DNA of 64,000 bases from Oscillospiraceae bacterium (GCA_015065085.1 SVQW01000002.1:1-64000), one strand, 5' to 3'; positions 45,619 to 56,593 are shown, counted from the stretch's first letter. Notes: a model not told the origin generated them from the sequence alone. Numbers and translations are program-made.

Positions 45619-46365
45619 TCATATCAAAGTCAGCAGCTCTACACCGTTATCCGTAAGTGCTATTGTGTGTTCGTAATGCGCTGAAATCGACCCGTCAACT
45701 GTAACAACCGTCCAGTCATTTTCCAGCGTACGGACATGATAATCACCAACGCAAACCATAGGTTCTATGGCGAATGTCATACCCGGAACAACCCTGGGAC
45801 CTCTGCCGGCTCTGCCGAAATTAGGTACATCAGGCTCCTCGTGAAGATTCTTTCCGACCCCGTGACCGATAAAGTCGCGGACTACCGAAAAGCCGTTATC
45901 TTCAACCGTTGCCTGTATTGCCGCGGAAATATCTCCGATACGGCAATTTTCCTTGATTATGGCAACTCCGTCGTAAAAGCTTTGTCGGGTTACTTCTATA
46001 AGTTTTTTGGCTTCTTCGGTTACCTCGCCTACCGCAAAGGTGTTTGCGCTGTCACCGTGGTAGCCCTTATAAAACGCACCTACGTCGATTTTAACGATGT
46101 CACCGTTTTTAAGAACTCTGTCATCAGGTATACCGTGAATAACCTCGCTGTTTACGCTGATGCATGCTGAAGCGGGGAAACCGGCATATCCGAGAAATGA
46201 TGGCTTAGCGCCGTGGGATTCAATAAAAGATCGGATCTTTTTATCAATGGCGAGAAGGGATACACCCTCTTTTGCCATCTCGCCACCCAGTTGAAGAGCA
46301 GCCCCCGTTATCTTTCCCGCCTCACGCATAAGTTCTATTTGACTTGCTGTTTTTAAAATGATCAT
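45619..46365 (-). CDS. map: Methionine aminopeptidase, type I
   Basis: 248 aa. Metal ligands visible in DIVKIDVGAFYKGYHGDSAN (two Asp), GHGVGKNLHEEPDVPN (His), FAIEPM (Glu) and the final YEHTIALT (Glu). No N-terminal zinc extension. Removes initiator methionine. Its ATG overlaps the adk stop by 4 nt. Confidence 0.98.
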   Translation of the reverse strand: MIILKTASQIELMREAGKITGAALQLGGEMAKEGVSLLAIDKKIRSFIESHGAKPSFLGYAGFPASACISVNSEVIHGIPDDRVLKNGDIVKIDVGAFYKGYHGDSANTFAVGEVTEEAKKLIEVTRQSFYDGVAIIKENCRIGDISAAIQATVEDNGFSVVRDFIGHGVGKNLHEEPDVPNFGRAGRGPRVVPGMTFAIEPMVCVGDYHVRTLENDWTVVTVDGSISAHYEHTIALTDNGVELLTLI

Positions 46366-46997
46366 TTGATGTTTAAAGCCTCAAGCGTTAACTTTGTAGT
46401 ATCTTCAAGCTTTTCCTGGCCAACAACTGTGACAAGTAACTTTTTGTCATTGTAGAACGCTTCAAGCGGTGCGGTTTGCTCGTGGTAAACGGCAAGACGG
46501 CTCTTAACAACCTCGGGATCATCATCCTTGCGGATAATAAGCTCAGCAGAGCATTTATCACAGGTTTTGTTATCCTTGGTCGGCTTGAAAACCGTATGAT
46601 AACTTGTACCGCAAGCCGAACAAACACGTCTTCCGCTCATGCGCTGTACAATATCTTCATCAGATACGAAAATGTTAACGACTTTATCGATTTTTACACC
46701 CATTTTCTCGAGTGCTTCTGCCTGAGCTATTGTCCTTGGGAAACCGTCTAAAATAAATCCGTTTTTGCAGTCGCTTTCAGCAAGTCTGTCCTTGATAATT
46801 CCGATAACGACATCGTCTGAAACAAGCTCACCTTTTTCGATAGCTGCCTGCGCTGAAAGACCCATAGGAGTCTTGTTTTTGATTGCCTCACGAATTATGG
46901 CACCGGTGGATATTGTCGGAATTGCGAGTCTTTCACTTACGATTTCGGCCTGTGTTCCTTTTCCCGCGCCGGGGGCACCCAAAAAGATTATATTCAT
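46362..46997 (-). CDS. adk: Adenylate kinase, zinc-LID form
   Basis: 211 aa. P-loop FLGAPGAGKGTQ, LID domain with CSACG and CDKC zinc pairs as in Gram-positive adenylate kinases, and DGFPRTIAQAEAL. Interconverts AMP, ADP and ATP. Between secY and map. Confidence 0.98.
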   Translation of the reverse strand: MNIIFLGAPGAGKGTQAEIVSERLAIPTISTGAIIREAIKNKTPMGLSAQAAIEKGELVSDDVVIGIIKDRLAESDCKNGFILDGFPRTIAQAEALEKMGVKIDKVVNIFVSDEDIVQRMSGRRVCSACGTSYHTVFKPTKDNKTCDKCSAELIIRKDDDPEVVKSRLAVYHEQTAPLEAFYNDKKLLVTVVGQEKLEDTTKLTLEALNIK

Positions 46998-47022
46998 ATA
47001 TTTCCCTTTCTAATTCAAGCTT

Positions 47023-48330
47023 TTAACCGAGAAAACCTTTGTAATGTCTCATGGTAATCTGCGCTTCGATTTCTCTCACAGTCTCAAGTGCAACACCTAC
47101 GATAATCAGCAGTGAGGTACCGCCGAATGCCATTGCACCCAGGCTGCCCCAACCTGCAGCAGTAAACACTGCATTGAGAATGAAGGGAATGATAGCGATT
47201 ATACCAAGGAAGAAAGCACCTATTAAGGTGATACGGTTGAGAGACTTGGTAATGTAGTCAACCGTGGGCTTACCGGGACGGATACCTGGTATGAAGCCGC
47301 CGTTTCTCTTAAGATTGTTCGCAACTTCGGTGGGATTAAAGGAAATCGCCAGATAGAAGTAAGAGAACGCAATGATAAGAATAAACAACAGTGCCGAGTA
47401 CAGGGGTCCTGTGTAAGCAAATACACGTTCAAATCCCGCCCAGAATGCATTCTTGTTGGGGAAGAACATGAGGATTGTTGTGGGTATGGAAACGATGGAA
47501 GAAGCGAAGATGATTGGCATAACGCCGGACATATTCAGCTTGAGAGGCAGGTTTGTGCTCTGACCGCCGTACATTTTTCTTCCAACCTGTTTCTTTGCAT
47601 ACTGTACCGGGAGACGTCTTTCGGAATTGGTCATAAATACTACAAATGCAATGATAGCAACGAAGATAACGATAACAACCGCACCTACGATAATGCCCTT
47701 AAGCGCGTTATCCTTCATCATCATGGGGATACCCGAGAAGGATGCGGGAAGGCTTGCTACGATGTTTGCAAAGAGTATGATGGAGATACCGTTTCCGACA
47801 CCGTTTTCGTTTACTTTTTCACCCAGCCACATAATAAGAGAAGCACCTGCAGAATAGCACGCTACAATTACGATAGCTTCGAAGAGACCGCTCTTGGTCT
47901 GGAGAAGAAGCAAATCATAGCTCTTAAGGTAGATATAGTAGCCGATACCGGTTATAACACCGAGAATAACGGTAAGATATCTGGTGATCTGGTTAATCTT
48001 CTTTCTACCCTCTTCGCCTTCCTTCTGCAGTCTTTCCAGTGCAGGAATTGCAATGGCAAGAAGCTGCATAACGATGGAAGCAGTAATATAGGGAGAAATA
48101 GAAAGTGCGAACAGTGTTGCCTTGGAAAGGGCGTCACCGGAAATGATGTTCATATACTGAAGAATGGAGCCATCCGCGGTTACCGCAAACATGTTCTGCA
48201 ATGCAGGAGCGTTAATAAACGGTACCGGAATTGCACATCCGATTCTGTACAGCACGATGATGATAAGTGTGAAAATCAGCTTATTTCTGATCTCGGGAAT
48301 TTTCCAAGCGTTTTGAAGAGTTTTCAGCAA
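47023..48330 (-). CDS. secY: Protein translocase subunit SecY
   Basis: 435 aa, ten membrane segments; opening LKTLQNAWKIPEIRNKLIFT and plug/gate region GIGYYIYL, IFANIVASLPAS. Core of the Sec channel that would export the SLH proteins and lipoproteins of this window. The start codon is TTG, directly abutting the rplO stop, with GAGGTGA inside the rplO end. Confidence 0.98.
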   Translation of the reverse strand: MLKTLQNAWKIPEIRNKLIFTLIIIVLYRIGCAIPVPFINAPALQNMFAVTADGSILQYMNIISGDALSKATLFALSISPYITASIVMQLLAIAIPALERLQKEGEEGRKKINQITRYLTVILGVITGIGYYIYLKSYDLLLLQTKSGLFEAIVIVACYSAGASLIMWLGEKVNENGVGNGISIILFANIVASLPASFSGIPMMMKDNALKGIIVGAVVIVIFVAIIAFVVFMTNSERRLPVQYAKKQVGRKMYGGQSTNLPLKLNMSGVMPIIFASSIVSIPTTILMFFPNKNAFWAGFERVFAYTGPLYSALLFILIIAFSYFYLAISFNPTEVANNLKRNGGFIPGIRPGKPTVDYITKSLNRITLIGAFFLGIIAIIPFILNAVFTAAGWGSLGAMAFGGTSLLIIVGVALETVREIEAQITMRHYKGFLG

Positions 48331-48774
48331 TTAAATCACCTCTGCCTTTCCGCCTGCAGCTTCTATTTTAGCCTTTGCGGATGCGGAGAAGATTTTAGCC
48401 TGAACGGTCAGCTTTTTGGTGATTTCGCCGTCACCCAAAACCTTTAAACCGTCAAATACCTTGCTGATCATACCGTTTTCAACGAGGTTTACTATGCTGA
48501 TCACAGCACCGTCCTCAAAAACGTTTAAATCGCCGATGTTAATGATAGCATATTTGGTTGCAAATCTGCTATTATCAAAGCCGCGCTTGGGAAGTCTTCT
48601 GTAGGTCGGGATCTGACCGCCCTCGAAACCGGGTCTTACACCGCCGCCGGAGCGAGCGTTCTGACCCTTGTGGCCTCTGCCGGCAGTCTTACCGTTACCG
48701 GAACCGGCACCTCTACCTTTGCGCCAAGCCGGTGTGTTGGAACCGGGAGCCGGTGAAAGTTCATGAAGCTTCAT
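48331..48774 (-). CDS. rplO: 50S ribosomal protein L15 (uL15)
   Basis: 147 aa. Gly/Arg-rich N-terminus ([20 protein letters not shown]) typical of L15. Its last codons carry the secY ribosome site. Confidence 0.98.
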   Translation of the reverse strand: MKLHELSPAPGSNTPAWRKGRGAGSGNGKTAGRGHKGQNARSGGGVRPGFEGGQIPTYRRLPKRGFDNSRFATKYAIINIGDLNVFEDGAVISIVNLVENGMISKVFDGLKVLGDGEITKKLTVQAKIFSASAKAKIEAAGGKAEVI

Positions 48775-48815
48775 GGATTGTCCTCCTTGTCAACAAATTT
48801 GTTTTACTTTTTGAA

Positions 48816-48998
48816 TTAGTCAACCTTTTCAACTGTAACAAGGTGACCGATAGTAACGAGTTTGCCCTGAGTTGCTGCATTGTCGGGCTGAACGGTAAAA
48901 TCATTTACCTTCTTGAGTCCGAAAGAAGCAGCAGTCTTTATCTGCTTGTCAAGACGACCGATAAGGCTCTTGGTAAGCGTAATCTTTAAAGATGCCAT
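48816..48998 (-). CDS. rpmD: 50S ribosomal protein L30 (uL30)
   Basis: 60 aa, short bacterial form: LKITLTKSLIGRLDKQIKTA and a C-terminal GHLVTVEKVD. Between rpsE and rplO. Confidence 0.97.
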   Translation of the reverse strand: MASLKITLTKSLIGRLDKQIKTAASFGLKKVNDFTVQPDNAATQGKLVTIGHLVTVEKVD

Positions 48999-49031
48999 AA
49001 TACCATTCCTTTCAACAACTAAGTTTGATTA

Positions 49032-49538
49032 TCAGTCTGTGATCTGCTCAGGCTCAAGATCTCTCATCTTGGCAACCTGCTCAACTGTTCTCAAAGCACG
49101 AAGACCTTCAAAGGTTGCTTTCACAACGTTTGTAGGGTTGTTGGAACGAAGGCATTTTGTACGAACATCGCGAATACCTACCATGTCGAGTACGCTTCTT
49201 ACCTTACCGCCTGCGATAACGCCGGTACCGGGAGCTGCGGGCTTGAGAAGAACTTCGCCTGCGCCGAATTTACCGATGATTTCGTGGGGAATGGTTGTTC
49301 CTTTAAGAGAAACCTCTATGATGTTTTTCTTAGCGTCTTCAATGCCTTTTCTAACAGCTTCAGGTCTTTCAGCCGCTTTGCCGAGACCACAGCCTACATG
49401 ACCGTTTTCGTCGCCTACAACAACAAGTGCAGTGAACTTACGAACACGTCCGCCCTTAACTGTCTTGGAAACGCTCTTGCAATCTACGACAATTTCCTTC
49501 AAATCCTTAAGGTTTGCCGCATCTATTCTTACTGCCAT
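49032..49538 (-). CDS. rpsE: 30S ribosomal protein S5 (uS5)
   Basis: 168 aa. dsRBD-like N-domain ([20 protein letters not shown]) and C-domain with [20 protein letters not shown]. Accuracy-related small-subunit protein; classic spectinomycin-contact loop lies in the N-domain. Confidence 0.98.
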   Translation of the reverse strand: MAVRIDAANLKDLKEIVVDCKSVSKTVKGGRVRKFTALVVVGDENGHVGCGLGKAAERPEAVRKGIEDAKKNIIEVSLKGTTIPHEIIGKFGAGEVLLKPAAPGTGVIAGGKVRSVLDMVGIRDVRTKCLRSNNPTNVVKATFEGLRALRTVEQVAKMRDLEPEQITD

Positions 49539-49563
49539 AATTACCTCCTATTACGTTAAATTC

Positions 49564-49923
49564 TTAGAATTTAAGTCCGCCTTCTCTTGCACCGTCTGCG
49601 AGCTCTTTAACACGTCCGTGGTACAGATAACCGCCGCGGTCAAATACCACTTCTTCAATGCCCTTTGACTTAGCTCTTTCAGCTACGATGATGCCGAGTT
49701 TTTTGGCAGCTTCTTTGTTACCGCCGTATACTTCAAAATCCTTTTCAATGGTAGAAGCGGAAACAAGTGTCGTGCCGGCTACGTCGTCAATAATCTGAAC
49801 GTATATGTTCTTGAGAGAACGGAATACGCAAAGACGGGGGGTAGCAGCAGTACCGGAGATTTTCGCACGTACTCTCTTATGTCTTTTAAGTCTCTTTTTG
49901 TTTGTATCAACTCTGGTGACCAT
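49564..49923 (-). CDS. rplR: 50S ribosomal protein L18 (uL18)
   Basis: 119 aa. [20 protein letters not shown] and the end [20 protein letters not shown] are diagnostic. Binds 5S rRNA with L5. Confidence 0.98.
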   Translation of the reverse strand: MVTRVDTNKKRLKRHKRVRAKISGTAATPRLCVFRSLKNIYVQIIDDVAGTTLVSASTIEKDFEVYGGNKEAAKKLGIIVAERAKSKGIEEVVFDRGGYLYHGRVKELADGAREGGLKF

Positions 49924-49941
49924 TCAATTCCACTCCTTTCT

Positions 49942-50478
49942 TTATTTACCGGCTTTACCGGATTTACGACGGATAGTTTCGGTGGTATACTTGATACCCT
50001 TGCCCAGATAGGGTTCCGGAGGTCTCTTGGATCTGATCTCAGCGGCAACCTGACCTACCTGCTGCTTGTCTGCACCGGAAACTACCAGATGGTTAGGATC
50101 GGGTACGTCAACAGTGATACCGGCAATCTCGGGAATTACAACGTCATGAGAGAAGCCAAGGTTGAGAACAACATTCTTGCCGCTCTTCTGAGCTCTGTAA
50201 CCAACACCGTTGATTTCCAGTTCCTTTTTGTATCCTTCGGTAACACCTACAACCATGTTGTAGATAAGAGTGCGGGTAAGACCGTGAAGGGACTTGTGCA
50301 CCTTTTCTTCGGAAGGACGAGTAACAGTAATTTCTTTTTCAGTAACATTAATAGCCATATCGCTGTGAAGTGCCTGTGTGAGCTCACCCTTGGGGCCCTT
50401 TACCTTGATAACGTTGCCGTCCAAAGTAACCTTTACACCGGCGGGAATAGCGACCGGCATTCTACCTATTCTTGACAT
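49942..50478 (-). CDS. rplF: 50S ribosomal protein L6 (uL6)
   Basis: 178 aa from the ATG at 50478 (after GGAGGAAT). SRIGRMPVAIPAGVKVTLDG start and the C-terminal signature RSKRPPEPYLGKGI. A longer upstream frame is rejected because it crosses into rpsH. Confidence 0.98.
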   Translation of the reverse strand: MSRIGRMPVAIPAGVKVTLDGNVIKVKGPKGELTQALHSDMAINVTEKEITVTRPSEEKVHKSLHGLTRTLIYNMVVGVTEGYKKELEINGVGYRAQKSGKNVVLNLGFSHDVVIPEIAGITVDVPDPNHLVVSGADKQQVGQVAAEIRSKRPPEPYLGKGIKYTTETIRRKSGKAGK

Positions 50479-50497
50479 AGTCGTATTCCTCCTACCT

Positions 50498-50896
50498 TTA
50501 CCATATGAAGGCGAGAACTTCACCGCCAACATTCTGTTTTCTTGCATTCTTGTCGGTCATGATACCCTTGGAAGTGGAAATGATAGCCACACCCAGACCT
50601 CTCATAACGCGGGGGAGTTCTTCGCAGCCGGCGTAGATACGCAGACCGGGCTTAGATACTCTCTTAATGCCCTGAATGATTCTCTGCTTCTTGGGACCGT
50701 ATTTCAGAGTAACGCGAATGATACCCTGCTTGGAGTCCTCGATGAGTTGGTAACCCTTGATGTAGCCTTCGTCAACAAGGATGTCGGCAATAGCCTTCTT
50801 TACCTTGGAGCAAGGAATATCAACGGTTTCGTGTTTTGCTGAGTTTGCGTTACGTATTCTTGTGAGCATATCAGCAATTGCATCAGTGATTTGCAT
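50498..50896 (-). CDS. rpsH: 30S ribosomal protein S8 (uS8)
   Basis: 132 aa. [20 protein letters not shown] start and [19 protein letters not shown] end. In other bacteria S8 represses this operon at the L5 mRNA; no such site was identified here. Confidence 0.98.
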   Translation of the reverse strand: MQITDAIADMLTRIRNANSAKHETVDIPCSKVKKAIADILVDEGYIKGYQLIEDSKQGIIRVTLKYGPKKQRIIQGIKRVSKPGLRIYAGCEELPRVMRGLGVAIISTSKGIMTDKNARKQNVGGEVLAFIW

Positions 50897-50958
50897 TTAT
50901 ATATCCTCCATTTCGCGCATAGTATGCATTTTTGCACTTGTGCGCATATTTTACGGGT

Positions 50959-51144
50959 TTACCAGCTTGCTTTTCTTACGCCGGGGATCTGACCTTTGTA
51001 AGCAAGTTCGCGGAAGCAAATTCGGCAGATGCCGTATTTGCGAAGATAAGCATGGGGACGGCCGCAGATTTTGCATCTGTTATATTCTCTGGTAGAGAAT
51101 TTCTGCTCTTTCTGCTGCTTTAAGATCATTGCTTTCTTTGCCAT
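50959..51144 (-). CDS. rpsN: 30S ribosomal protein S14 (uS14), zinc form
   Basis: 61 aa, the short zinc-binding S14 (type Z): [20 protein letters not shown] supplies the four Cys. Ends PGVRKASW. Between L5 and S8. Confidence 0.97.
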   Translation of the reverse strand: MAKKAMILKQQKEQKFSTREYNRCKICGRPHAYLRKYGICRICFRELAYKGQIPGVRKASW

Positions 51145-51158
51145 TGTGTTCCCCTCCC

Positions 51159-51701
51159 TTAGTTCTTAGCGAACGGTGCGCCCATAAGGGTCAGCAGCTC
51201 GCGCGCTTCTTCGTCGGTTTTTGCAGTTGTAACAAAAGCTATATCCATACCTCTGATTTTATCGATCTTATCGTAGTCGATTTCAGGGAATATAAGCTGT
51301 TCCTTGATACCCAGAGAATAGTTTCCGCGGCCATCAAAGCCATCGGGGTTAATTCCCTTGAAGTCACGAACGCGGGGCAGTGCGAGGTTGAACAGTCTGT
51401 CCATGAACTCGTACATTCTTTCGCCGCGGAGAGTAACCTTCGCGCCGATCTTCATGCCGGCACGGATTTTGAAGTTTGCAACGGACTTTTTAGCAACGGT
51501 AGCAACTGCTGCCTGTCCGGTGATTGCGGTAAGGTCGGTGATGATGCTGTCGATAACCTTAGAGTTATCCTTAGCTTCGCCTGCACCGATGTTAACAACA
51601 ATCTTGTCAAACTTAGGTATCTGCATGGGGCTCTTGTACTCGAACTTCTTCATCAGCGCGGGAGCAACTTCCTGTTTGTAAAAATCTTTCAATCTAGACA
51701 T
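51159..51701 (-). CDS. rplE: 50S ribosomal protein L5 (uL5)
   Basis: 180 aa. [19 protein letters not shown] start, [20 protein letters not shown] near the end. Binds 5S rRNA and bridges to S13. Confidence 0.98.
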   Translation of the reverse strand: MSRLKDFYKQEVAPALMKKFEYKSPMQIPKFDKIVVNIGAGEAKDNSKVIDSIITDLTAITGQAAVATVAKKSVANFKIRAGMKIGAKVTLRGERMYEFMDRLFNLALPRVRDFKGINPDGFDGRGNYSLGIKEQLIFPEIDYDKIDKIRGMDIAFVTTAKTDEEARELLTLMGAPFAKN

Positions 51702-51719
51702 TGTTATTCCTCCCTCGTA

Positions 51720-52037
51720 TTAAAGATTTTCGCCGCATTTAGCGCAAACGCGAACTTTTTCGCCGCTTGCGAGTACGGTGTGCTTAACTCTTACGCCCTT
51801 ATCGCACTTGGGGCAGTAGATCTGAACCTTGGATGCGTAGATAGCGCCCTCGGTCTTAACAATTCCGCCTGCCTCCCCCTGCTTACGGGGCTTAACATGC
51901 TTGGATACAATGTTAGCGCCTTCTACGATAACTTTGCCTTCCTTGGGAGCAACTTCAACAACCTTGCCTTTTTTGCCCTTGGAATTACCGGAGATAACAA
52001 CTACTGTATCATCCTTTTTAATGTGAAGCTTATTCAT
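51720..52037 (-). CDS. rplX: 50S ribosomal protein L24 (uL24) with C-terminal zinc-ribbon motif
   Basis: 105 aa. KOW domain (DTVVVISGNSKGKKGKVVEV) at the start; the C-terminal half contains YCPKCDKGVRVKH and VCAKCGENL, two CxxC pairs that probably hold zinc. Bacillus and Escherichia L24 lack these pairs, so this is the ribbon-bearing subtype. Confidence 0.97.
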   Translation of the reverse strand: MNKLHIKKDDTVVVISGNSKGKKGKVVEVAPKEGKVIVEGANIVSKHVKPRKQGEAGGIVKTEGAIYASKVQIYCPKCDKGVRVKHTVLASGEKVRVCAKCGENL

Positions 52038-52052
52038 TTTCTTTACCCCCTA

Positions 52053-52421
52053 TCAAAGTACTTCGGGTGCCAAGGATAATATCTTAAGATAATCCTTTTC
52101 ACGAAGCTCTCTTGCAACAGGGCCAAATATACGTGTACCCCTGGGATTCTTGTCCTCTTTGATTATGACAGCTGCGTTCTCGTCGAATTTGACATAAGAA
52201 CCGTCTGCTCTGCGAATGCCTTTTACGCTTCTGACGATGACTGCTTTAACAACCTCGCCTTTTTTTACAACGCCGCCGGGTGTTGCTTTTTTAACAGAAG
52301 CTACTACGACATCGCCGATGTTCGCATAACGTCTTCCTGTACCGCCGAGCACGCGGATGCACATTAATTCTTTGGCGCCGGTATTGTCGGCAACCTTCAT
52401 AAAGCTTTGCTGCTGTATCAT
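52053..52421 (-). CDS. rplN: 50S ribosomal protein L14 (uL14)
   Basis: 122 aa. [20 protein letters not shown] start, [14 protein letters not shown] and the end [10 protein letters not shown] are standard. Confidence 0.98.
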   Translation of the reverse strand: MIQQQSFMKVADNTGAKELMCIRVLGGTGRRYANIGDVVVASVKKATPGGVVKKGEVVKAVIVRSVKGIRRADGSYVKFDENAAVIIKEDKNPRGTRIFGPVARELREKDYLKILSLAPEVL

Positions 52422-52449
52422 TTTTTGTGTATCCTCCTTCTAACGGTAA

Positions 52450-52710
52450 TTATTTAGCTTTTTCTATGATTTCAACAAGACGCCATCTTTTCTCTTTGGA
52501 AAGAGGTCTTGTTTCCATGATTTCAACCTTGTCGCCGATGCGGCATTCATTGTTTTCGTCATGGGCTTTGAACTTAACAGTTCTCTTAACGATCTTATTA
52601 TAAACAGGGTGCTTAATGTTGTCCTGGATAGCTACAACAATGGTCTTGTCCATCTTGTCGCTGACAACCTTACCAACTCTTGTCTTTCTGAGAGTTCTTT
52701 CCTGTGCCAT
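52450..52710 (-). CDS. rpsQ: 30S ribosomal protein S17 (uS17)
   Basis: 86 aa. [20 protein letters not shown] start, oligonucleotide-binding fold ending [18 protein letters not shown]. Confidence 0.98.
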   Translation of the reverse strand: MAQERTLRKTRVGKVVSDKMDKTIVVAIQDNIKHPVYNKIVKRTVKFKAHDENNECRIGDKVEIMETRPLSKEKRWRLVEIIEKAK

Positions 52711-52742
52711 TTTGAATACTCCTTTCCGTAATTATAAATAAA

Positions 52743-52946
52743 TTATTTATTTGCCGCAATTTCCTTTTCACGAAGAACGGTAAGTATCTTCGCAATGGTT
52801 TTCTTGGTTTCAACAATCTTCTGAGGATTGTCCAACTGATTTACGGCATGCTGGAAGCGGAGATTGAAAAGTTCGTTTTTAAGTTCAAGAAGCTGTTTGT
52901 TCAGCTCGTCGGTAGACTTTTCACGTATTTCATTAATCTTTATCAT
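52743..52946 (-). CDS. rpmC: 50S ribosomal protein L29 (uL29)
   Basis: 67 aa, two-helix hairpin: EIREKSTDELNKQLLELKNE then LFNLRFQHAVNQLDNP. Its first base overlaps the rplP stop codon. Confidence 0.97.
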   Translation of the reverse strand: MIKINEIREKSTDELNKQLLELKNELFNLRFQHAVNQLDNPQKIVETKKTIAKILTVLREKEIAANK

Positions 52947-53374
52947 TATTTCGCTACCTCCTCAAGCTGTTCTTTGGTGTAGAATTTGCATTTGATAGGA
53001 AGTTTGTGGGAAGCAAGACGCATAGCTTCTTTTGCCTGCTCCTCGGTAATACCATCCATTTCAAACATAACTCTGCCCGGTTTTACAACCGCTACCCAAT
53101 ATTCGGGAGAACCTTTACCGGAACCCATTCGGGTTTCAGCAGGCTTTTCGGTGATGGGCTTATCGGGGAATATTTTAATCCAAACGTTACCGCCACGTTT
53201 TACGTATCTGGTCATCGCAATACGGGCTGCTTCAATCTGGTTAGAGGTGATCCATGCGGGTTCCATTGCTACGAGACCGAAGGAACCGTTGGTGATCTTA
53301 TTGCCTCTGTACGCGCGGCCGGTAAGTCTGCCTCTGTGAACGCGTCTGTATTTAACTCTCTTAGGCATTAACAT
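52946..53374 (-). CDS. rplP: 50S ribosomal protein L16 (uL16)
   Basis: 142 aa. [20 protein letters not shown] start, [20 protein letters not shown] middle. Its ATG overlaps the rpsC stop by one base (TAATG). Confidence 0.98.
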   Translation of the reverse strand: MLMPKRVKYRRVHRGRLTGRAYRGNKITNGSFGLVAMEPAWITSNQIEAARIAMTRYVKRGGNVWIKIFPDKPITEKPAETRMGSGKGSPEYWVAVVKPGRVMFEMDGITEEQAKEAMRLASHKLPIKCKFYTKEQLEEVAK

Positions 53375-54078
53375 TATCTGTTACCTCCCTCTCGCGTATT
53401 GCGGGGACGTTCTCTACGGGTGTTCTGTCTTCTTACTTCGTTGAGAACCTCGCCCTTGTATATCCATACCTTGATACCGATTTTACCATAAGTGGTATCT
53501 GCTTCAGCAAAGCCGTAGTCAATATCAGCTCTGATAGTCTGCAGCGGAATTGTACCTTCATGATAGTGCTCGGTACGAGCAATTTCAGCACCGCCGAGAC
53601 GGCCGCTGCACTGAATCTTGATACCTCTTGCACCAAGCTTCATTGTTCTGCCGATGCACTGCTTCATAGCACGTCTGAAGGAAATTCTCTTTTCAAGCTG
53701 AGAAGCAATATTTTCTGCAACCAGCTGAGAATTGAGGTCGGGATTTTTAACTTCGACAACGTTAACAGAAACCTGTTTGCCGTCATTGAGGAAGTTAACG
53801 ATCTCGGTACGCAGCTTTTCGATTTCGCTGCCCTGATGACCGATTACCAGACCGGGTTTTGCACAGTGAAGAATAACTCTTACACGTGCAGCATCACGTT
53901 CGATTTCTATCTTTGCTATACCTGCCTGAGCAAGGTTAGCCTTGGCGTTTAAAAACTTTCTAAGGTTGTAGTCGGAAACGAGAACATCGCCGAACTCTTC
54001 GTCCTTGGCATACCATCTCGAATCCCAGCCTTTGATAACACCTACACGTAAGCCGTGAGGATTAACTTTCTGACCCAT
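53374..54078 (-). CDS. rpsC: 30S ribosomal protein S3 (uS3)
   Basis: 234 aa from [20 protein letters not shown] at 54078. KH domain with the GxxG loop in [14 protein letters not shown]-domain [15 protein letters not shown] longer frame upstream overlaps rplV and is rejected. Confidence 0.98.
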   Translation of the reverse strand: MGQKVNPHGLRVGVIKGWDSRWYAKDEEFGDVLVSDYNLRKFLNAKANLAQAGIAKIEIERDAARVRVILHCAKPGLVIGHQGSEIEKLRTEIVNFLNDGKQVSVNVVEVKNPDLNSQLVAENIASQLEKRISFRRAMKQCIGRTMKLGARGIKIQCSGRLGGAEIARTEHYHEGTIPLQTIRADIDYGFAEADTTYGKIGIKVWIYKGEVLNEVRRQNTRRERPRNTREGGNR

Positions 54079-54101
54079 TACATTTACCTCCTTCTTTAAA
54101 A

Positions 54102-54449
54102 TTAGTCTCTCTCTGCGACCTTGATGGTCACGTGAGAAGATCTCTTCAATATACGGAATCCGCGGCCCTGAGCTCTGGGCATCATGCGCTTCATTGTTCT
54201 GCCTGCAGTTGCGTTGCATTCGCAAACATAAAGCTTTTCGGGATCCATATTGAAATTATTCTGAGCGTTTGCCACAGCCTCATCAAGCATCTTTATGAGG
54301 TAAGGCGAAGCACTCTTAGGTGTGTTCTTTAATATGGCACGTGCAAGCTTAGTATCTTTATTTCTTATAAGATCAAGCACAATCGCTATTTTTCTGGGGG
54401 AAATTCTGATTCCCTCGCGATATGCTCTGGCAATCTTAACTTCTGCCAT
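54102..54449 (-). CDS. rplV: 50S ribosomal protein L22 (uL22)
   Basis: 115 aa. [20 protein letters not shown] start; tunnel hairpin tip [18 protein letters not shown], a macrolide-contact region with no obvious insertion. Confidence 0.98.
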   Translation of the reverse strand: MAEVKIARAYREGIRISPRKIAIVLDLIRNKDTKLARAILKNTPKSASPYLIKMLDEAVANAQNNFNMDPEKLYVCECNATAGRTMKRMMPRAQGRGFRILKRSSHVTIKVAERD

Positions 54450-54508
54450 GCAGTGTTGCCTCCTTTCGCTTTGTCGAAAAAAATCACGTCCGGGTATTTA
54501 CCGGCTTA

Positions 54509-54787
54509 TTATTTAGAGTTGGCTGTCTTGGAGCCGGAATGGCCCTTGAAGGTTCTGGTGGGAGCAAATTCGCCGAGCTTGTGACCTACCATGTCTTCTG
54601 TCACATAAACCGGGATATGCTTTCTGCCGTCGTAGACAGCGATTGTGTGTCCTACAAATTCAGGGAATATTGTAGAAGAGCGGGACCAGGTCTTAACGAC
54701 CTTCTTTTCCTTGTTTGCATTCATAGCTTCGATCTGTGCGAACAGCTTTTCATGCACGAAGGGGCCTTTTTTAACGCTTCTGCTCAT
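54509..54787 (-). CDS. rpsS: 30S ribosomal protein S19 (uS19)
   Basis: 92 aa. [16 protein letters not shown] start and [19 protein letters not shown] end. Confidence 0.98.
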   Translation of the reverse strand: MSRSVKKGPFVHEKLFAQIEAMNANKEKKVVKTWSRSSTIFPEFVGHTIAVYDGRKHIPVYVTEDMVGHKLGEFAPTRTFKGHSGSKTANSK

Positions 54788-54811
54788 TATGCTTTCTCCT
54801 TTCGTGACAGA

Positions 54812-55642
54812 TTATTTGTCATTTCTGCGCTTTACAATAAACTTATTGGTACGCGCTTTCTTGTTTCTGGTCTTGTAACCCAGAGTAGGTTTACCCCAAG
54901 GAGTAACAGGAGTGGGACGACCGATAGGAGAACGTCCTTCACCACCACCGTGAGGATGGTCTACGGGGTTCATAACGGAACCGCGGACGGTAGGACGGAT
55001 GCCCATGTGGCGCTTCTTACCTGCTTTACCGATGTTCACGTTTTCATATTCGAGGTTGCCGACCTGACCGATGGTAGCCTTGCAGTCGTAGCGAATGTAA
55101 CGAACTTCGCCGGAAGGAAGACGTACCTGAGCAATGCCGTCCTCTTTAGCCATAAGCTGAGCTGCTGTACCTGCACTTCTTACGAGCTGAGCGCCCTTAC
55201 CGGGATAAAGCTCGATGTTGTGAATAAAGGTACCCAGAGGAATGTTTGCGATAGGAAGTGTGTTTCCGGGTTTGATATCTGCGGTTGCATCGGACACAAT
55301 CTTGTCGCCGACGCTGATTCCCAGAGGAGCGATAATGTAGCTCTTTGCACCGTCTTCATACTGGATGAGAGCGATGTGTGCCGAACGGTTAGGGTCATAG
55401 TGAATGCCGATAACGGTTGCGGGAGCAGCATTAAGTCTCTTGAAATCGATGATTCTGTACTTCTGACGATTTCCGCCGCCCTGATGACGTACGGTAATGC
55501 GTCCGGTATTGTTACGTCCTGCGTGCTTCTTGAGAACTGTCAATAAGCTTTTTTCGGGAACTCTGGATGTAATTTCTTCAAAAGACTGAACAGTCATCTG
55601 TCTTCTTGCAGGAGTTGTAGGTTTGTAAGTTTTATTTGCCAT
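54812..55642 (-). CDS. rplB: 50S ribosomal protein L2 (uL2)
   Basis: 276 aa. [20 protein letters not shown] and the conserved [20 protein letters not shown], with the His essential for peptidyl-transfer-centre integrity. Confidence 0.98.
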   Translation of the reverse strand: MANKTYKPTTPARRQMTVQSFEEITSRVPEKSLLTVLKKHAGRNNTGRITVRHQGGGNRQKYRIIDFKRLNAAPATVIGIHYDPNRSAHIALIQYEDGAKSYIIAPLGISVGDKIVSDATADIKPGNTLPIANIPLGTFIHNIELYPGKGAQLVRSAGTAAQLMAKEDGIAQVRLPSGEVRYIRYDCKATIGQVGNLEYENVNIGKAGKKRHMGIRPTVRGSVMNPVDHPHGGGEGRSPIGRPTPVTPWGKPTLGYKTRNKKARTNKFIVKRRNDK

Positions 55643-55658
55643 TTATCTTCCCTCCCGA

Positions 55659-55952
55659 TTACATCATTCCGTCGAAGAACTCGATGGTCTTGGAATCAGC
55701 TTTGAGAGTAACGATAGCTTTCTTCCATGCACTTGTAGTGCCCATATGAACGCCGAGTCTCTTAGGTTTGCTTTTCATCATTATAGTGTTGACTTTTTCT
55801 ACTTCAACCTTGAATGCTTCTTCTACAGCATTCTTGATTTCGATTTTGGTTGCAGACTTATCTACCTCAAAGGTATATCTCTTGTCTGCGATACCTGCCA
55901 TGCTGGCTTCGGTAATAACCGGTCTCTTTATAATATCGTAGGATGTTTTCAT
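55659..55952 (-). CDS. rplW: 50S ribosomal protein L23 (uL23)
   Basis: 97 aa. [20 protein letters not shown] start; tunnel-exit protein that docks trigger factor and SRP. Overlaps the rplD stop by 4 nt. Confidence 0.97.
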   Translation of the reverse strand: MKTSYDIIKRPVITEASMAGIADKRYTFEVDKSATKIEIKNAVEEAFKVEVEKVNTIMMKSKPKRLGVHMGTTSAWKKAIVTLKADSKTIEFFDGMM

Positions 55953-56572
55953 GCGTACACCTCCTCGATGATCTGAACTGCCGGCTGAGCTACGATGAAC
56001 TTATCGCAGTTGATAACATCGTATACGCTGATGCTGTCCGCAGTGGTTGTCTTAACACCGGGAATGTTTGCAAAAGATTTGATAATCTTCTGGTCTGCAT
56101 TGGGGATAACAACCAGTGCCTTTTTGTCAGCACCGACAGCTTTGAGCATCTGAACCATTGTTTTGGTCTTGTACTCAGTTGCTTCAAGGTTGGAAATAAC
56201 GATCATTTCGTCTGCCAGAACCTTGCTGGAAAGTGCGCTCTTAAGAGCAAGTCTCTTAACCTTCTTATTGAGGGTCAGCTTGTAGCTTCTCGGCTTAGGT
56301 CCGAGAGCAATACCGCCGTGAGTCCACTGAGGAGAACGGGTAGAGCCCTGTCTTGCGCGGCCTGTGCCCTTCTGACGCCACGGCTTGATACCGCCGCCGG
56401 AAACTTCTGCACGGGTCAGAGTAGACTGAGTGCCCTGTCTCTGATTTGCTAAATATGCTTTTACAGCCATGTGAAGGACGGAAGCATTTACCTCTACGCC
56501 GAATATTTCATCGGACAGAGCCAAAGTACCATTTTCCTTACCGGCCATATCATAAATCTTTACACTTGGCAT
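55949..56572 (-). CDS. rplD: 50S ribosomal protein L4 (uL4)
   Basis: 207 aa. Tunnel loop [20 protein letters not shown] intact. In enterobacteria L4 represses the S10 operon through its leader; a similar loop is possible here with the leader at 57611-57931 but unproven. Confidence 0.98.
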   Translation of the reverse strand: MPSVKIYDMAGKENGTLALSDEIFGVEVNASVLHMAVKAYLANQRQGTQSTLTRAEVSGGGIKPWRQKGTGRARQGSTRSPQWTHGGIALGPKPRSYKLTLNKKVKRLALKSALSSKVLADEMIVISNLEATEYKTKTMVQMLKAVGADKKALVVIPNADQKIIKSFANIPGVKTTTADSISVYDVINCDKFIVAQPAVQIIEEVYA

Positions 56573-56593
56573 TTTATATCCTCCCTTCTGTCA

